Shown here: positions 1-7,397 of the stretch, in pieces
Layout: every line of letters begins with the position of its first letter
Position numbering within the stretch: position 1 is the first letter of the stretch
NCBI GenBank assembly: GCA_050743365.1
Contig: JBOGFI010000139.1
Location: 1 to 12,586, forward strand
Direction: 5' to 3'
Source of the DNA: JBOGFI01 sp050743365
GTDB lineage: Bacteria > Actinomycetota > Acidimicrobiia > IMCC26256 > JACDBD01
DNA length: 12,586 nt
Program-made: the position numbers and the translations under genes
Notes under the pieces: model-generated
Seen by the model: only the letters and a program-made list of their open reading frames with translations
What the model was told of the DNA's origin: nothing
Databases searched by the model: none

Positions 1-622
1 TCAGCGCGTCCTCCAGGTGGTCGCTGGCGGCATGGCGGCCGGCATCGGCCCACGCCAGCAGGGCGGCCGGGGAGAGGTCGGTCGCGGCCGGGTCGATCAA
101 TTCGGGCTCGGCCGGGCCGCCGCGGCCCATCACCACGATCACCGGCGGTCGCCCGCGCTCTGCGAGGGCGCGCGCCGCCGCCGCGGCCACCGCGGTCTTG
201 CCGGTGCGCTTGCCGGTGCCGATGACCGCCACGCTCGGCTTCCGCGCGATGCGGGGTCGCAGCGGTGGGTCGAAGGCGAAGTCGGCGCCGCGGTACGACA
301 CCCCTCGCGCCAGCGCGTGCGCGGCCAGCAGGAGGCGGCTGCGGGCGTCGAGCACGGGCTCGCCGGAGAGGTCGACCACGTCGTCGGGCCCGAAGCGGTC
401 GAGCGCCTCGAGGAGCGCGGCGAGCGGCGTGCCCGCGCTCACGACTCCCGTCACTCCGTAGTCGGGTACCTCGTCGAGGCGGAGCTTCTCGCTCCCCCCG
501 AGCAGAGCCGCGCCGACGACGTCACGGCCGCCCGCGCGCAGCTCGTCGATCGCTCCGCGCACGACGGGCGGGTGGTGCTCGCCGTCGACCAGCACGAGCG
601 TTCGCCTCGATTCGGAAGGCAT
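1..622 (-). CDS. cpgS: Cyclic 2,3-diphosphoglycerate synthetase-like protein, C-terminus cut by window edge
   Basis: The first 207 codons are visible; the gene runs off the left edge. The N-terminus reads TLVLVDGEHHPPVV (residues 8-21), followed by VVGAALLGGSEKL, which I recognise as the opening of the archaeal cyclic 2,3-diphosphoglycerate synthetase family. A P-loop, GTGKRTGKT, lies at residues 135-143 and begins the nucleotide-binding domain; the next strand is VIVVMGRGGPAEPE. In methanogens this cytosolic enzyme uses ATP to close 2,3-diphosphoglycerate into the cyclic compound, a thermoprotectant and phosphate store. The ATG at 622 lies 3 nt after the apgM stop, so the two genes are almost certainly co-transcribed and translationally coupled; no separate Shine-Dalgarno sequence is seen. 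Archaeal homologues are roughly twice the visible length. Family membership is fairly secure. The bacterial function is not: a related P-loop kinase acting on another phosphoglycerate derivative is possible. Confidence 0.8.
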   Translation of the reverse strand, partial: MPSESRRTLVLVDGEHHPPVVRGAIDELRAGGRDVVGAALLGGSEKLRLDEVPDYGVTGVVSAGTPLAALLEALDRFGPDDVVDLSGEPVLDARSRLLLAAHALARGVSYRGADFAFDPPLRPRIARKPSVAVIGTGKRTGKTAVAAAAARALAERGRPPVIVVMGRGGPAEPELIDPAATDLSPAALLAWADAGRHAASDHLEDAL

Positions 623-625
623 GCG

Positions 626-1795
626 TCACTGCCGCGCGAGCAGGCGCTCCATCAGGCCGTGGGCGACGGCCGGGTCTCGACCGGCGACGCCCCGCTCGGT
701 GTACTCGCCGCCGGGGCCGTTGGCGGTGGAGTCGAAGAGCAGGTACGGCACCGGGTCGCGCGTGTGGGTCTTGGTGGCGCACGGCGTCGCGTGATCGGGC
801 ATGAGCAGCAGGCGCCAGGGCTCGCCCGAGAGCGCGTCGGCCACGGGGTCGATGATCTCGGCGTCCCAGCGCTCGAGCGCGGCCACCTTCTCGGGCACGT
901 CGCCCTGGTGGCCGGCCTCGTCGGTGGCCTCGACGTGGAGCAGGAAGAAGTCGCGGTCGGCGAGCGAGTCGAGGCACGCCCGCGCCTGCGCGCCGTAGTC
1001 GTTGTCGAAGCCGGCGGTGGCGCCGGGCACGTCGACGACCTCGAGCCCGGTCAGGACGCCGAGCCCGCGCACGAGGTCGACGGCCGAGCTGAGCCGGCCC
1101 TCCACGCCGTGGCGCGCCGCGAACGAAGGCATCGTCGGGCGCACGCCCTGACCCCAGAGCCAGATCTGGGTGGCGGACGAGCCCACTTCGCGCGCGGCCG
1201 CCCGCACCACCTCCTTCGAGGCGTCCATGAGCGCGACGAGCTCGGCGGCGGCCGGGCCGGTGGGCAGGACGGCCGGCCTGCCGGTGAAGTCGTGGGGTGG
1301 CACGCACTCGGCGTCGGCGAGCTGGCGGGGCACGACGCACAGGTGGCGGTACTCGACGCCGGGGTGGAAGCGCACCCCGCCGCGGCCGCGGCCGAGCGTC
1401 TCGTCGAGGGCGGCGACGATGGGGTGGCTCTGCCTGCTGGAGGGGTGGCCGGCGGCGAAGTCGACCATGGTGGGCGGGTCGGTGCGGTCGTCGACAGTGA
1501 CCAGGTTGCAGCGGAACGCCACCTCGTCGGGACCGAGCTCGACGCCCATCGCCGCCGCCTCGATCGGGGCCCGTCCGGTGTGGAACACCGCGGGGTCGTA
1601 GCCCAGGATCGCCATGTTGCCGACGTCGCTACCGGGCGGCAGCCCCTCGGGGATGACCGCGGCCGGCCCCACCTCGCCGCGCGCCGCCAGGCGTTCGAGC
1701 GCGGGCATGGCCGCGGCCTCGAGCGGCGTGCGGCCGCCCAGCGCGTCGATGGGCTCGTCGGCACAGCCGTCAGGGACGAGCACGACGTACTTCAC
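626..1795 (-). CDS. apgM: Cofactor-independent phosphoglycerate mutase, archaeal type (ApgM family)
   Basis: A 389-residue protein of the alkaline-phosphatase superfamily. It starts with KYVVLVPDGCADEPID, where Asp9 is a likely metal ligand. It carries PPGSDVGNMAILGYDP near residues 53-68, with Ser56 the probable phosphorylated nucleophile, then RCNLVT at 95-100. The C-terminal metal cluster is visible as HVEATDEAGHQGD (287-299, with Asp292 and His296), MPDH (332-335) and THTRDPVPYLL (His344). The expected reaction is interconversion of 3- and 2-phosphoglycerate in the cytosol. A closely related bacterial subfamily has been proposed to act as homoserine kinase, and the N-terminus fits both. 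The cpgS-like gene directly downstream favours phosphoglycerate chemistry. The GTG at 1795 is chosen because the conserved family N-terminus begins there. A TACGAT -10 element sits 7 nt upstream, so the mRNA may be leaderless. Length is normal for the family. Confidence 0.9.
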   Translation of the reverse strand: MKYVVLVPDGCADEPIDALGGRTPLEAAAMPALERLAARGEVGPAAVIPEGLPPGSDVGNMAILGYDPAVFHTGRAPIEAAAMGVELGPDEVAFRCNLVTVDDRTDPPTMVDFAAGHPSSRQSHPIVAALDETLGRGRGGVRFHPGVEYRHLCVVPRQLADAECVPPHDFTGRPAVLPTGPAAAELVALMDASKEVVRAAAREVGSSATQIWLWGQGVRPTMPSFAARHGVEGRLSSAVDLVRGLGVLTGLEVVDVPGATAGFDNDYGAQARACLDSLADRDFFLLHVEATDEAGHQGDVPEKVAALERWDAEIIDPVADALSGEPWRLLLMPDHATPCATKTHTRDPVPYLLFDSTANGPGGEYTERGVAGRDPAVAHGLMERLLARQ

Positions 1796-1849
1796 GACGG
1801 CGATCGTAGGCGCGCAGTGTTCGGGCGACTCCGCCGATAGCCTCCCGGG
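1796..1849. promoter_or_regulatory. Divergent promoter region between apgM and the sugar dehydrogenase gene
   Basis: This 54-bp spacer must hold both divergent promoters unless they extend into the genes. On the minus strand a TACGAT (1808-1803) ends 7 nt before the apgM GTG. On the plus strand a TAGCCT (1838-1843) ends 6 nt before the dehydrogenase ATG. Both fit an actinobacterial TANNNT -10 placed so that transcription begins at or next to the start codon, giving leaderless mRNAs. Neither start has a convincing Shine-Dalgarno sequence, which agrees. No good -35 hexamer is visible for either. The assignment is inference from spacing. Confidence 0.35.
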
Positions 1850-3064
1850 ATGCGCCGCAGCCTCGCCGTCGTGACCGTGCTCGCCGCACTCGGTGCCGCC
1901 TGCGACGGCGGCGACGACAACTCGCCCGGCACGAGGTCGACCAACCCCACGACAACGTCGACGACGGCCGCGCCGTCGACCACCGCCGCGCCCGACCTCG
2001 CCGCCGCTGCGGTGACGCTCACGCCGGTCGCGGACGTCTCGGCCCCGACGGCGATGGCCGTGCGCGCCGGTGACTCCTCCTTCTACGTGGCCGAGCAGGC
2101 AGGGGTGGTGCGGGCGGTGCGCGACGGCGCGCTCGACCCCCAGCCCGCGCTCGACATCGGCAACCGCACACTGAACGGGGGCGAGCAGGGGCTGCTCGGG
2201 CTGGCGTTCTCGCCCGACGGCTCGAAGCTCTACGTGCACTACAGCGACCGGACGAACAACGGCGACAACCAGGTCGACGAGTTCACGATGAGCGGGAACG
2301 CCGCCGACCCGTCCTCGCGGCGCCCACTGCTGACCGTCGAGACGCTCCAGGCCAACCACAACGGCGGGCAGCTTGCGTTCGGGCCCGACGGCTTCCTCTA
2401 CAACGGCCTCGGCGACGGCGGCGCCGCCGGCGATCGGGGCGAGGGGCACGCTCCCGGCGGCAACGGCCAGTCGCTCGACACCCTCCTCGGCAAGATCCTC
2501 CGCATCGACCCGCGCCCCTCTGGTGACGCTCCCTACACGATCCCGCCCGACAACCCGTTCGCCCGGGACGGCGGTCGCCCCGAGATCTGGGCCTACGGCC
2601 TGCGCAATCCGTGGCGGTTCTCGTTCGACCGCGAGACGGGCGACCTCTGGATCGGCGACGTGGGCCAGAACGCGTGGGAGGAGATCGACTTCATGCCCGC
2701 GGGTCAGGGCGCGGGCGCCAACTACGGCTGGGCCCGCTACGAGGGGAACCATCCGTTCAGCGGCGAGGAGATCCCGGGCACGGTCCCCGCCCTCTTCGAG
2801 TACCCGAACCCCGACGAGGGCTGCTCGGTCACCGGCGGGTTCGTGTACCGCGGGACCCGCATCCTCAACCTGCGGGGCGCGTACGTGTTCGCCGACTACT
2901 GCACCGCGGAGTTGCGGGCGCTCGTGCAGACGGACGGCACGGTGGTCGCGGAGCGGAGCCTGAACGTGTCGTCGGAGAACGTGCAGGCGTTCGGCCAGGA
3001 CGGCGACGGCGAGCTCTACGTGCTGTCCGCCGGCCAGGGCCTGCTCCGGATCGACCCGGCCTGA
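1850..3064 (+). CDS. PQQ-dependent glucose/sorbosone dehydrogenase-family lipoprotein
   Basis: A 404-residue secreted protein. Residues 1-18 form a lipoprotein signal peptide with lipobox LGAAC (Cys18), followed by a Thr/Ser/Pro-rich linker to about residue 50, so the protein is probably anchored on the outer face of the membrane. The rest is a six-bladed beta-propeller of the soluble aldose sugar dehydrogenase family: GLLGLAFSPDG (114-124), NHNGGQLAFGPDG (169-181, His170 matching the catalytic His), GKILRIDP (214-221), GLRNPWRFSFD (250-260) and GDVGQNAWEEID (269-280). The family oxidises aldose sugars with pyrroloquinoline quinone, often with Ca2+. Cys325 and Cys351 are the only cysteines of the mature domain besides the anchor and could form a disulfide. 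The ATG at 1850 gives a complete signal peptide. The gene is monocistronic and convergent with the polysaccharide operon. Substrate and PQQ use are not proven by sequence; some members have no known cofactor. Confidence 0.88.
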   Translation: MRRSLAVVTVLAALGAACDGGDDNSPGTRSTNPTTTSTTAAPSTTAAPDLAAAAVTLTPVADVSAPTAMAVRAGDSSFYVAEQAGVVRAVRDGALDPQPALDIGNRTLNGGEQGLLGLAFSPDGSKLYVHYSDRTNNGDNQVDEFTMSGNAADPSSRRPLLTVETLQANHNGGQLAFGPDGFLYNGLGDGGAAGDRGEGHAPGGNGQSLDTLLGKILRIDPRPSGDAPYTIPPDNPFARDGGRPEIWAYGLRNPWRFSFDRETGDLWIGDVGQNAWEEIDFMPAGQGAGANYGWARYEGNHPFSGEEIPGTVPALFEYPNPDEGCSVTGGFVYRGTRILNLRGAYVFADYCTAELRALVQTDGTVVAERSLNVSSENVQAFGQDGDGELYVLSAGQGLLRIDPA

Positions 3065-3114
3065 GGCTCGTCTACTCGACGGCGGGTGATGCCGGCCGGC
3101 AGTGCGCTCGTGAA

Positions 3115-3127
3115 CGCGGCGCCCGCG
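3115..3127. terminator. Small GC hairpin between convergent genes (possible terminator)
   Basis: The 96-bp spacer between the stop of the sugar dehydrogenase gene and the stop of the membrane-protein gene contains CGCGG-CGC-CCGCG, a 5-bp all-GC stem with a 3-nt loop, plus the self-complementary GCCGGCCGGC at 3091-3100. No T tract follows on either strand, so this would be an atypical terminator. Short GC stems are common by chance in DNA of this composition. The convergent gene arrangement is the main reason to expect termination here. Confidence 0.2.
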
Positions 3128-3160
3128 ACCGGTGAGGGGCGGTGAGCCGTCTCCCCCGCT

Positions 3161-4543
3161 TCAGCGACGAGACGGCGTGGCCATGACCGGTTGGCGGTCG
3201 CTCGACTCGTCGGGGTCTTCGGCGCCCTTGCCCCACGTGCGCGCGGGCACGCAAAGGAGCACGAGCGCCATCGGGAACAACTGCACCCGCTGCCGAGCGA
3301 TGTTCCCGAAGTTGCCGACGCTCGCGAACCCATACACGAACAGCAGCGTGTACATGAGCGCCAGCGCGACGTACGCCGTGCGGAACATCTCGCGCGGGAC
3401 GGCGGCGAGACGGCGCACCGAGAGACAGGTCAGGACCAGTAGGACCATCCCCTCGAGCGATGCAAAGAGGGCCTGTGCGGAGTGCGCCTCGGTCGGCCAC
3501 GGGCGATAGAGCACTGCGAGCGTGGCGCCGATCATCCCGATCGGTGAGTCCACCTTCTTCGCCTCGAACGTTGACTCGGCCTCGTCGGTCCTCTCGACAT
3601 TCTCGTCGAGCTCGTTGCTCACCGTGCCCGTGTCGAGCCGGTCCACCCCGAGGAATGTCTCGGTCTGGGAGACCACGAGCAGTCCCACGACGAGCAGCGC
3701 CACGATGCCGAAACCCTTGGCCGCCGGGCTCATGACCGAGGCTTTCGAGGACCGGCGTAGCAGGTAGGCGCCGGCGATCGCGAGAAACACGATGAGCGAC
3801 ATGTGCGGTCGAGCCATCGTGGTCGCGAGGATCCCCAGGGCGAAGCAGGAGAACCCGCCGCGGCGCTGGGTCAGGAGCCGGGCGCAGCCGTAGGCGGTGA
3901 GCCCGAGCGCAAGGGTCATCCAGGCTTCCTTGCCCGTGCTCGAGGGCCAGAACAGCATCGAGGGGAGCAAGAAGAGCAGCAGTGCGTAGCGGAAGTGGTC
4001 ACCGTTCGGGAACCCGATGCGGAAGGCGCGGTAGAAGAGGTACAGGCCCCAGAAGCCGAGCCAGGAGAAGACCAGGAAGCCGCCGAGCTGGGTCGCGCCC
4101 GTGAAGACGTAGACGACGCCGGTGACGATCTCGATGAAGCCGGTGCCGATGACGCCTCGGCCGAGGTCGGCCGTGAAGTCGCCGCCGCGGAACATGGGGG
4201 CGAGTGTCCGCCCCCAGTCGTGGTAGCCGCCCGCGTCCCTCAGGCCGCCGTAGACCTCGAAGGCGACGGCGTACCGGATGATCGAGCCAACGAGCTTGAA
4301 CACGAGGGCGGCGAAGATCAGTCGCACCAGTCTCGGATCGTCCTCGTCGCGCAACAGCCGCCAGAGGATGGGAAGGCTGATCGCGATCAGCACCGGCCCG
4401 ACGACCAGGGCGCCCCATACGTCGAAGCTCGCGTTCCCCATCGCCCATCCCACGACGACGAGGTACAGGGCGACGGCGACGAGGCCGATGACGATCAACG
4501 GGGAGACGCGCAGGGCGGCGACCGCCCCGCGGAGTGCGGTCAT
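3161..4543 (-). CDS. Multi-pass membrane protein, candidate surface-polysaccharide polymerase (Wzy-like)
   Basis: A 460-residue integral membrane protein with about ten hydrophobic segments: near 15-34, 43-62, 73-94, 131-148, 153-172, 186-200, 205-221, 230-262, 277-292, 364-375 and 388-405, then 420-433. Segments near each other may form one helix, so the count is approximate. Non-membrane stretches carry GGYHDWGRTLAPMFRGGDF (105-123), PSSTGKEAW (200-208) and GNFGNIARQRVQLFP (410-424). An acidic loop rich in Asp and Glu spans about 300-330. Many helices, a large polar loop and an Arg-containing motif before the last helix are typical of Wzy-type polymerases, and the gene sits last in a polysaccharide operon that has no other polymerase. 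Wzy proteins share little sequence, so this is inference; a GT-C transferase is the main alternative. The ATG at 4543 overlaps the upstream stop by 4 bp (ATGA). The C-terminal 25 residues are polar and probably cytoplasmic. Confidence 0.6.
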   Translation of the reverse strand: MTALRGAVAALRVSPLIVIGLVAVALYLVVVGWAMGNASFDVWGALVVGPVLIAISLPILWRLLRDEDDPRLVRLIFAALVFKLVGSIIRYAVAFEVYGGLRDAGGYHDWGRTLAPMFRGGDFTADLGRGVIGTGFIEIVTGVVYVFTGATQLGGFLVFSWLGFWGLYLFYRAFRIGFPNGDHFRYALLLFLLPSMLFWPSSTGKEAWMTLALGLTAYGCARLLTQRRGGFSCFALGILATTMARPHMSLIVFLAIAGAYLLRRSSKASVMSPAAKGFGIVALLVVGLLVVSQTETFLGVDRLDTGTVSNELDENVERTDEAESTFEAKKVDSPIGMIGATLAVLYRPWPTEAHSAQALFASLEGMVLLVLTCLSVRRLAAVPREMFRTAYVALALMYTLLFVYGFASVGNFGNIARQRVQLFPMALVLLCVPARTWGKGAEDPDESSDRQPVMATPSRR

Positions 4544-5655
4544 CGCGCCGCCAGCACCTCCTCGTAGACCTCCTGCGTCCGTCGGACGGCTTTGCCGAGA
4601 TCGAAGTCGGCCGCCCGAGCCGCCCCCCGACTGCCCATCTCGCGGCGGAGCGCCGGGTCCTCGACCAGCTTCCCCAGCGCCGCCGCCAGGGCGCCGCGGT
4701 CACCCGGTGGCACGAGAAACCCCTCCACCCCGTCGGTCACGACCTCGGGGATCCCGCCCACCCGGGTCGCCACGCACGGCAGCGCCGTCGCCATCGCCTC
4801 GAGCAGCGCGATCGGCAGTCCCTCGTGGCGAGAGCTCAGAGCGAACACGTCGAACCCGGGCAAGAGGTCGAAGACGTCATCACGCGAGCCTGTGAAAGTC
4901 ACCCGTCCGTCGAGCGCGGTTCCGGCCGCCTCTTTGAGCTGCGCCTCCAGCGGGCCCATCCCCACCATGACGAGGTGGAGACGCGGGTGCTCGACGGCTG
5001 CCAGCGCGACCGCATCGAGCAGCGTTCGGTGGTCCTTCTTCGCGGTGAAGTTCCCCACGGTGCCGACGACGCCGATGTCGGGATCGAGCCCGAGCGCGGC
5101 CCGACTCGCTGCCCGGGCCGCCGGCCCGCGTCGGACCGCGGCGAGGTCGGCGCCATGGTGGATCACCTCGGCGCCTCGCCAGTTCCGTCGCGATGCGCGC
5201 AGTGGGCGGATCGAATCGGCCACGGCCGCCGACACGGCGATGACCGCCGCGTTCCGGCCGAAGGTGAGCCGGTTGGCCCAGCGCGTCGTCGGGTGGTATC
5301 GCTCCCACGTGTTGTGCTCGGTGTGCACGAGGTCCGGCGCGCTCCGCCCCGCCAGAAGCCGAGCACCGAGCGCCGGGTACGGCGTGTGGGTGTGGACGAT
5401 CGCGAAGTCGCCCTCGCGCACGATCTCCCGGAGCCGGAGCATCCACCTCGGGTCGAACGCACGACGGTGACCGAGGCAGTGCACGAGCACGCCCTGCGCC
5501 TCGAACGCGGGGACGAGGGCGTCCTTCCAGGGGAGCAGGTATGCGACCTCGACCTCGTAGCGAGATCGGTCCAGGTGCGGGAGGGCGCCCAGCAGGAGGT
5601 GCTCGACGCCTCCCCGGCCGAGCCCCTTGGTCAGCCAGAGAACCCGGACCCTCAC
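4540..5655 (-). CDS. GT-B fold glycosyltransferase (GT4 type, Glycos_transf_1)
   Basis: A 371-residue cytosolic transferase with the two Rossmann-like domains of the GT-B fold. The N-terminal domain begins VLWLTKGLGRGGVEHLL, with the glycine loop that contacts the acceptor. It continues with DFAIVHTHTPYPALGARLL (83-101) and HTEHNTWERYHP (111-122). The C-terminal domain starts at VVGTVGNFTAKKDHRTLLDA (196-215), where the Lys pair is expected to bind the donor phosphate, and carries the retaining EX7E motif as EGLPIALLE (Glu278 and Glu286). It then has VATRVGGIPEVV and GFLVPPGD. The family adds a sugar from a nucleotide donor to a lipid-linked glycan at the cytoplasmic face. The start is GTG at 5655, 2 nt after the stop of the kinase gene, and the end overlaps the next gene by 4 bp. 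Donor and acceptor cannot be told from the sequence. Confidence 0.9.
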   Translation of the reverse strand: MRVRVLWLTKGLGRGGVEHLLLGALPHLDRSRYEVEVAYLLPWKDALVPAFEAQGVLVHCLGHRRAFDPRWMLRLREIVREGDFAIVHTHTPYPALGARLLAGRSAPDLVHTEHNTWERYHPTTRWANRLTFGRNAAVIAVSAAVADSIRPLRASRRNWRGAEVIHHGADLAAVRRGPAARAASRAALGLDPDIGVVGTVGNFTAKKDHRTLLDAVALAAVEHPRLHLVMVGMGPLEAQLKEAAGTALDGRVTFTGSRDDVFDLLPGFDVFALSSRHEGLPIALLEAMATALPCVATRVGGIPEVVTDGVEGFLVPPGDRGALAAALGKLVEDPALRREMGSRGAARAADFDLGKAVRRTQEVYEEVLAAR

Positions 5656-5657
5656 CG

Positions 5658-7397
5658 CTAGCCGGCCCTCGGCGCCCGATGTTCCTCTTCGCCAGGATCT
5701 TCGTCCCCGTCGCCGGCGCCGGCGGGGGCGCTCGCCGGAGCGGGCTGCGAGTCAGCTGACGCGGTCGCGTCGGCGTGGTGCCGCTGGCGGCGCTTCCGGT
5801 CCTTCCGGCCCCTCCAGCCCTTCCGGCCCTTCTTGTCCTTCCGGCCCTTCTTGTCCTTCCGGTCCTTCCGCGAGTACTCGCGGTAGTAGCTGGCGCCGGT
5901 CGGCACGGTCGACCCGACGAGCACCACTCCCCGCACGGGTGCCGACAGCCGGGCCAGGAGCTCGACAGTCCGCGTCGCGGCGTCGGAGGTGGTCTTGCCG
6001 GCCCGGCACACGACGACGACGTTGTCGACCATGGGGATGAGCGCGCTGGCGTCGTCGGTCGCGAGCATGGGCGAGGTGTCGACGACCACCACGTCGCCGA
6101 GGCTGCGCGCCTCCGTGATGACGCCCGCTCCCTTGGCGAGGAGCTCGCCGGGGTTGTCGACGGATCGGCCACTGGTGACGACCCGGACGGCGGGTACCGA
6201 CGTGGCCTGAACGACGTCACCGAGCTTGCGCCTCTCGCCGTTACCGAGGAAGACGTCGCCGAGCCCGGGCTCCTCCGGAGCCCCGAGGTAGTGATGCAAC
6301 TCGGGACGCCGGAGGTCGCAGTTCACGGCGACCACGAACTTGCCGGCCTCGGCGTAGGCGGCGGCGAGGTTGGCGACGCTGGTCGTCTTGCCTTCCCCCA
6401 CGCCGGCCGACACGACCAGCACCACCGTGTTCTGGGCCGACTCGACCGGCTGCCCGTCAGCACGACGATCGCGGCGGGGCCGACCCCGGCCGGCCCCCCT
6501 GACCGAGCGCTGCGCGGCGGGCCCGAGAAGCAGTGACGTTCGCAGGCTGCGGTAGGCCTCGCCCCCGAGCGAGTACGGGTCGGAGACGGTCACGACCTCG
6601 TGCAGCTTCCGCTGGCGCCGCGCCAACGGGGGGATCTCGGCGAGGACCGGGACACCGAACGCCCGCTCGGCGTCCTCCTTCGTGCGAATGCGCGTGTCGA
6701 AGCGCGCCACCACGAGGACCAGCCCGGCCCCGAGGAGCAGGCCGAGCACACCGCCGATCGCCAGGCGCGGCACTCGCCCGAGCGCCGCGCTCTCGTGGGG
6801 CGTGGCCTGCTGCACCGTGTCGAGGGTCGGTGCGGTCCGGCGACGCGCCTCCGCAAGGACGGCCTGGAACTGCTCCACCAGGGAGTCCCGGGCGGCGCTG
6901 TTTGCATTCTGCTGGCCAGGGATTATCTGCGCATCGAGCTCCGCGATCTGCTGCCGGAGACCCTCGGCCTCGAGCTCCAAGCGCCGCTTGCGCGCCCGGT
7001 CCCCGGCGTCGAGGGAGCCGCCGAGCGCGAACGCGAACTCGTTCGCGATCGCAGCGGCGCGGTCGGGTTCGCTGTCGGTCGCGGTGATCTCGACCGTGTT
7101 CAGCTCGTCGTCAGCGTTCACCTTGATCTTGCTCACGAACTCACCAACAGCAGTGGGTCGACCGAGCGCCTTGGCCGCCTCCTGCGGGACGGAGCCCCTC
7201 GTCGCCAGGAACGCCATCCTCGAGGCCGCAACCGCGTCACCACTGTCGGGAGGAAGGTTCAAGAACATCGTGTGCGTGGCCTCGTACTGCTTCCCGCTCG
7301 GCGTCAGGAACCACGCCGCGAGCAGCGCGACGACGACCGTCGCCACGACCACGCCCCACCAGCTGCGAAAGACTCTCAGATAGTCGTTCGGTTCCAC
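5658..7397 (-). CDS. Fused polysaccharide co-polymerase and bacterial tyrosine kinase (Wzz-CpsD/CapB type)
   Basis: A 579-residue inner-membrane protein. Residues 1-13 (EPNDYLRVFRSWW) match the usual Wzz start, TM1 is about 14-31, and an extracytoplasmic domain with a predicted helical stretch (130-185) leads to TM2 at 209-231. An Arg-rich insert lies at about 296-314. The kinase domain follows: Walker A GVGEGKT (332-338), A-prime VVAVNCDLRRP (355-365) and Walker B VVVVDTSP (436-443). These differ from the common forms: Val333 replaces Pro, Asn359 replaces the first Asp of A-prime, and Ser442 replaces Pro. The tail has only three tyrosines (504, 505, 508), then a Lys/Arg-rich repeat (509-540) and an Ala/Pro/Glu end. 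Such proteins set chain length through autophosphorylation of the tail. The GTG at 7397 has GGAG (7407-7404) 6 nt upstream and overlaps the preceding gene by 22 bp. Family is secure; kinase activity is untested. Confidence 0.88.
   Translation of the reverse strand: MEPNDYLRVFRSWWGVVVATVVVALLAAWFLTPSGKQYEATHTMFLNLPPDSGDAVAASRMAFLATRGSVPQEAAKALGRPTAVGEFVSKIKVNADDELNTVEITATDSEPDRAAAIANEFAFALGGSLDAGDRARKRRLELEAEGLRQQIAELDAQIIPGQQNANSAARDSLVEQFQAVLAEARRRTAPTLDTVQQATPHESAALGRVPRLAIGGVLGLLLGAGLVLVVARFDTRIRTKEDAERAFGVPVLAEIPPLARRQRKLHEVVTVSDPYSLGGEAYRSLRTSLLLGPAAQRSVRGAGRGRPRRDRRADGQPVESAQNTVVLVVSAGVGEGKTTSVANLAAAYAEAGKFVVAVNCDLRRPELHHYLGAPEEPGLGDVFLGNGERRKLGDVVQATSVPAVRVVTSGRSVDNPGELLAKGAGVITEARSLGDVVVVDTSPMLATDDASALIPMVDNVVVVCRAGKTTSDAATRTVELLARLSAPVRGVVLVGSTVPTGASYYREYSRKDRKDKKGRKDKKGRKGWRGRKDRKRRQRHHADATASADSQPAPASAPAGAGDGDEDPGEEEHRAPRAG
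5793..5870. repeat. Short tandem repeats inside the kinase tail
   Basis: This stretch is built from CCTTCCGG-like units. Two perfect 18-bp copies of TTCCGGCCCTTCTTGTCC sit head to tail at 5821-5838 and 5839-5856, flanked by shorter imperfect units. On the coding (minus) strand they give alternating GRK and DKK residues. The unit length is a multiple of three, so gain or loss of one copy would lengthen or shorten the tail by six residues without a frameshift. Confidence 0.85.

Noticed and set aside
17..1840. Long plus-strand open frame of 607 codons
   Set aside because: It is opposite cpgS and apgM, whose motifs are unmistakable. Its translation is Arg/Ala/Gly/His-rich with no recognisable domain, as expected for the antisense of GC-rich genes.
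3134..3156. GC-rich partial stem near the end of the membrane-protein gene considered as a terminator
   Set aside because: The arms pair only with a bulge of several bases and no T tract follows.
5752..6009. Minus-strand frame with collagen-like Gly-Pro-Glu/Gly-Gln-Glu triplets
   Set aside because: It is a second frame of the short tandem repeat in the kinase gene. The frame before the repeat is not protein-like, and the kinase frame continues through and beyond the repeat.
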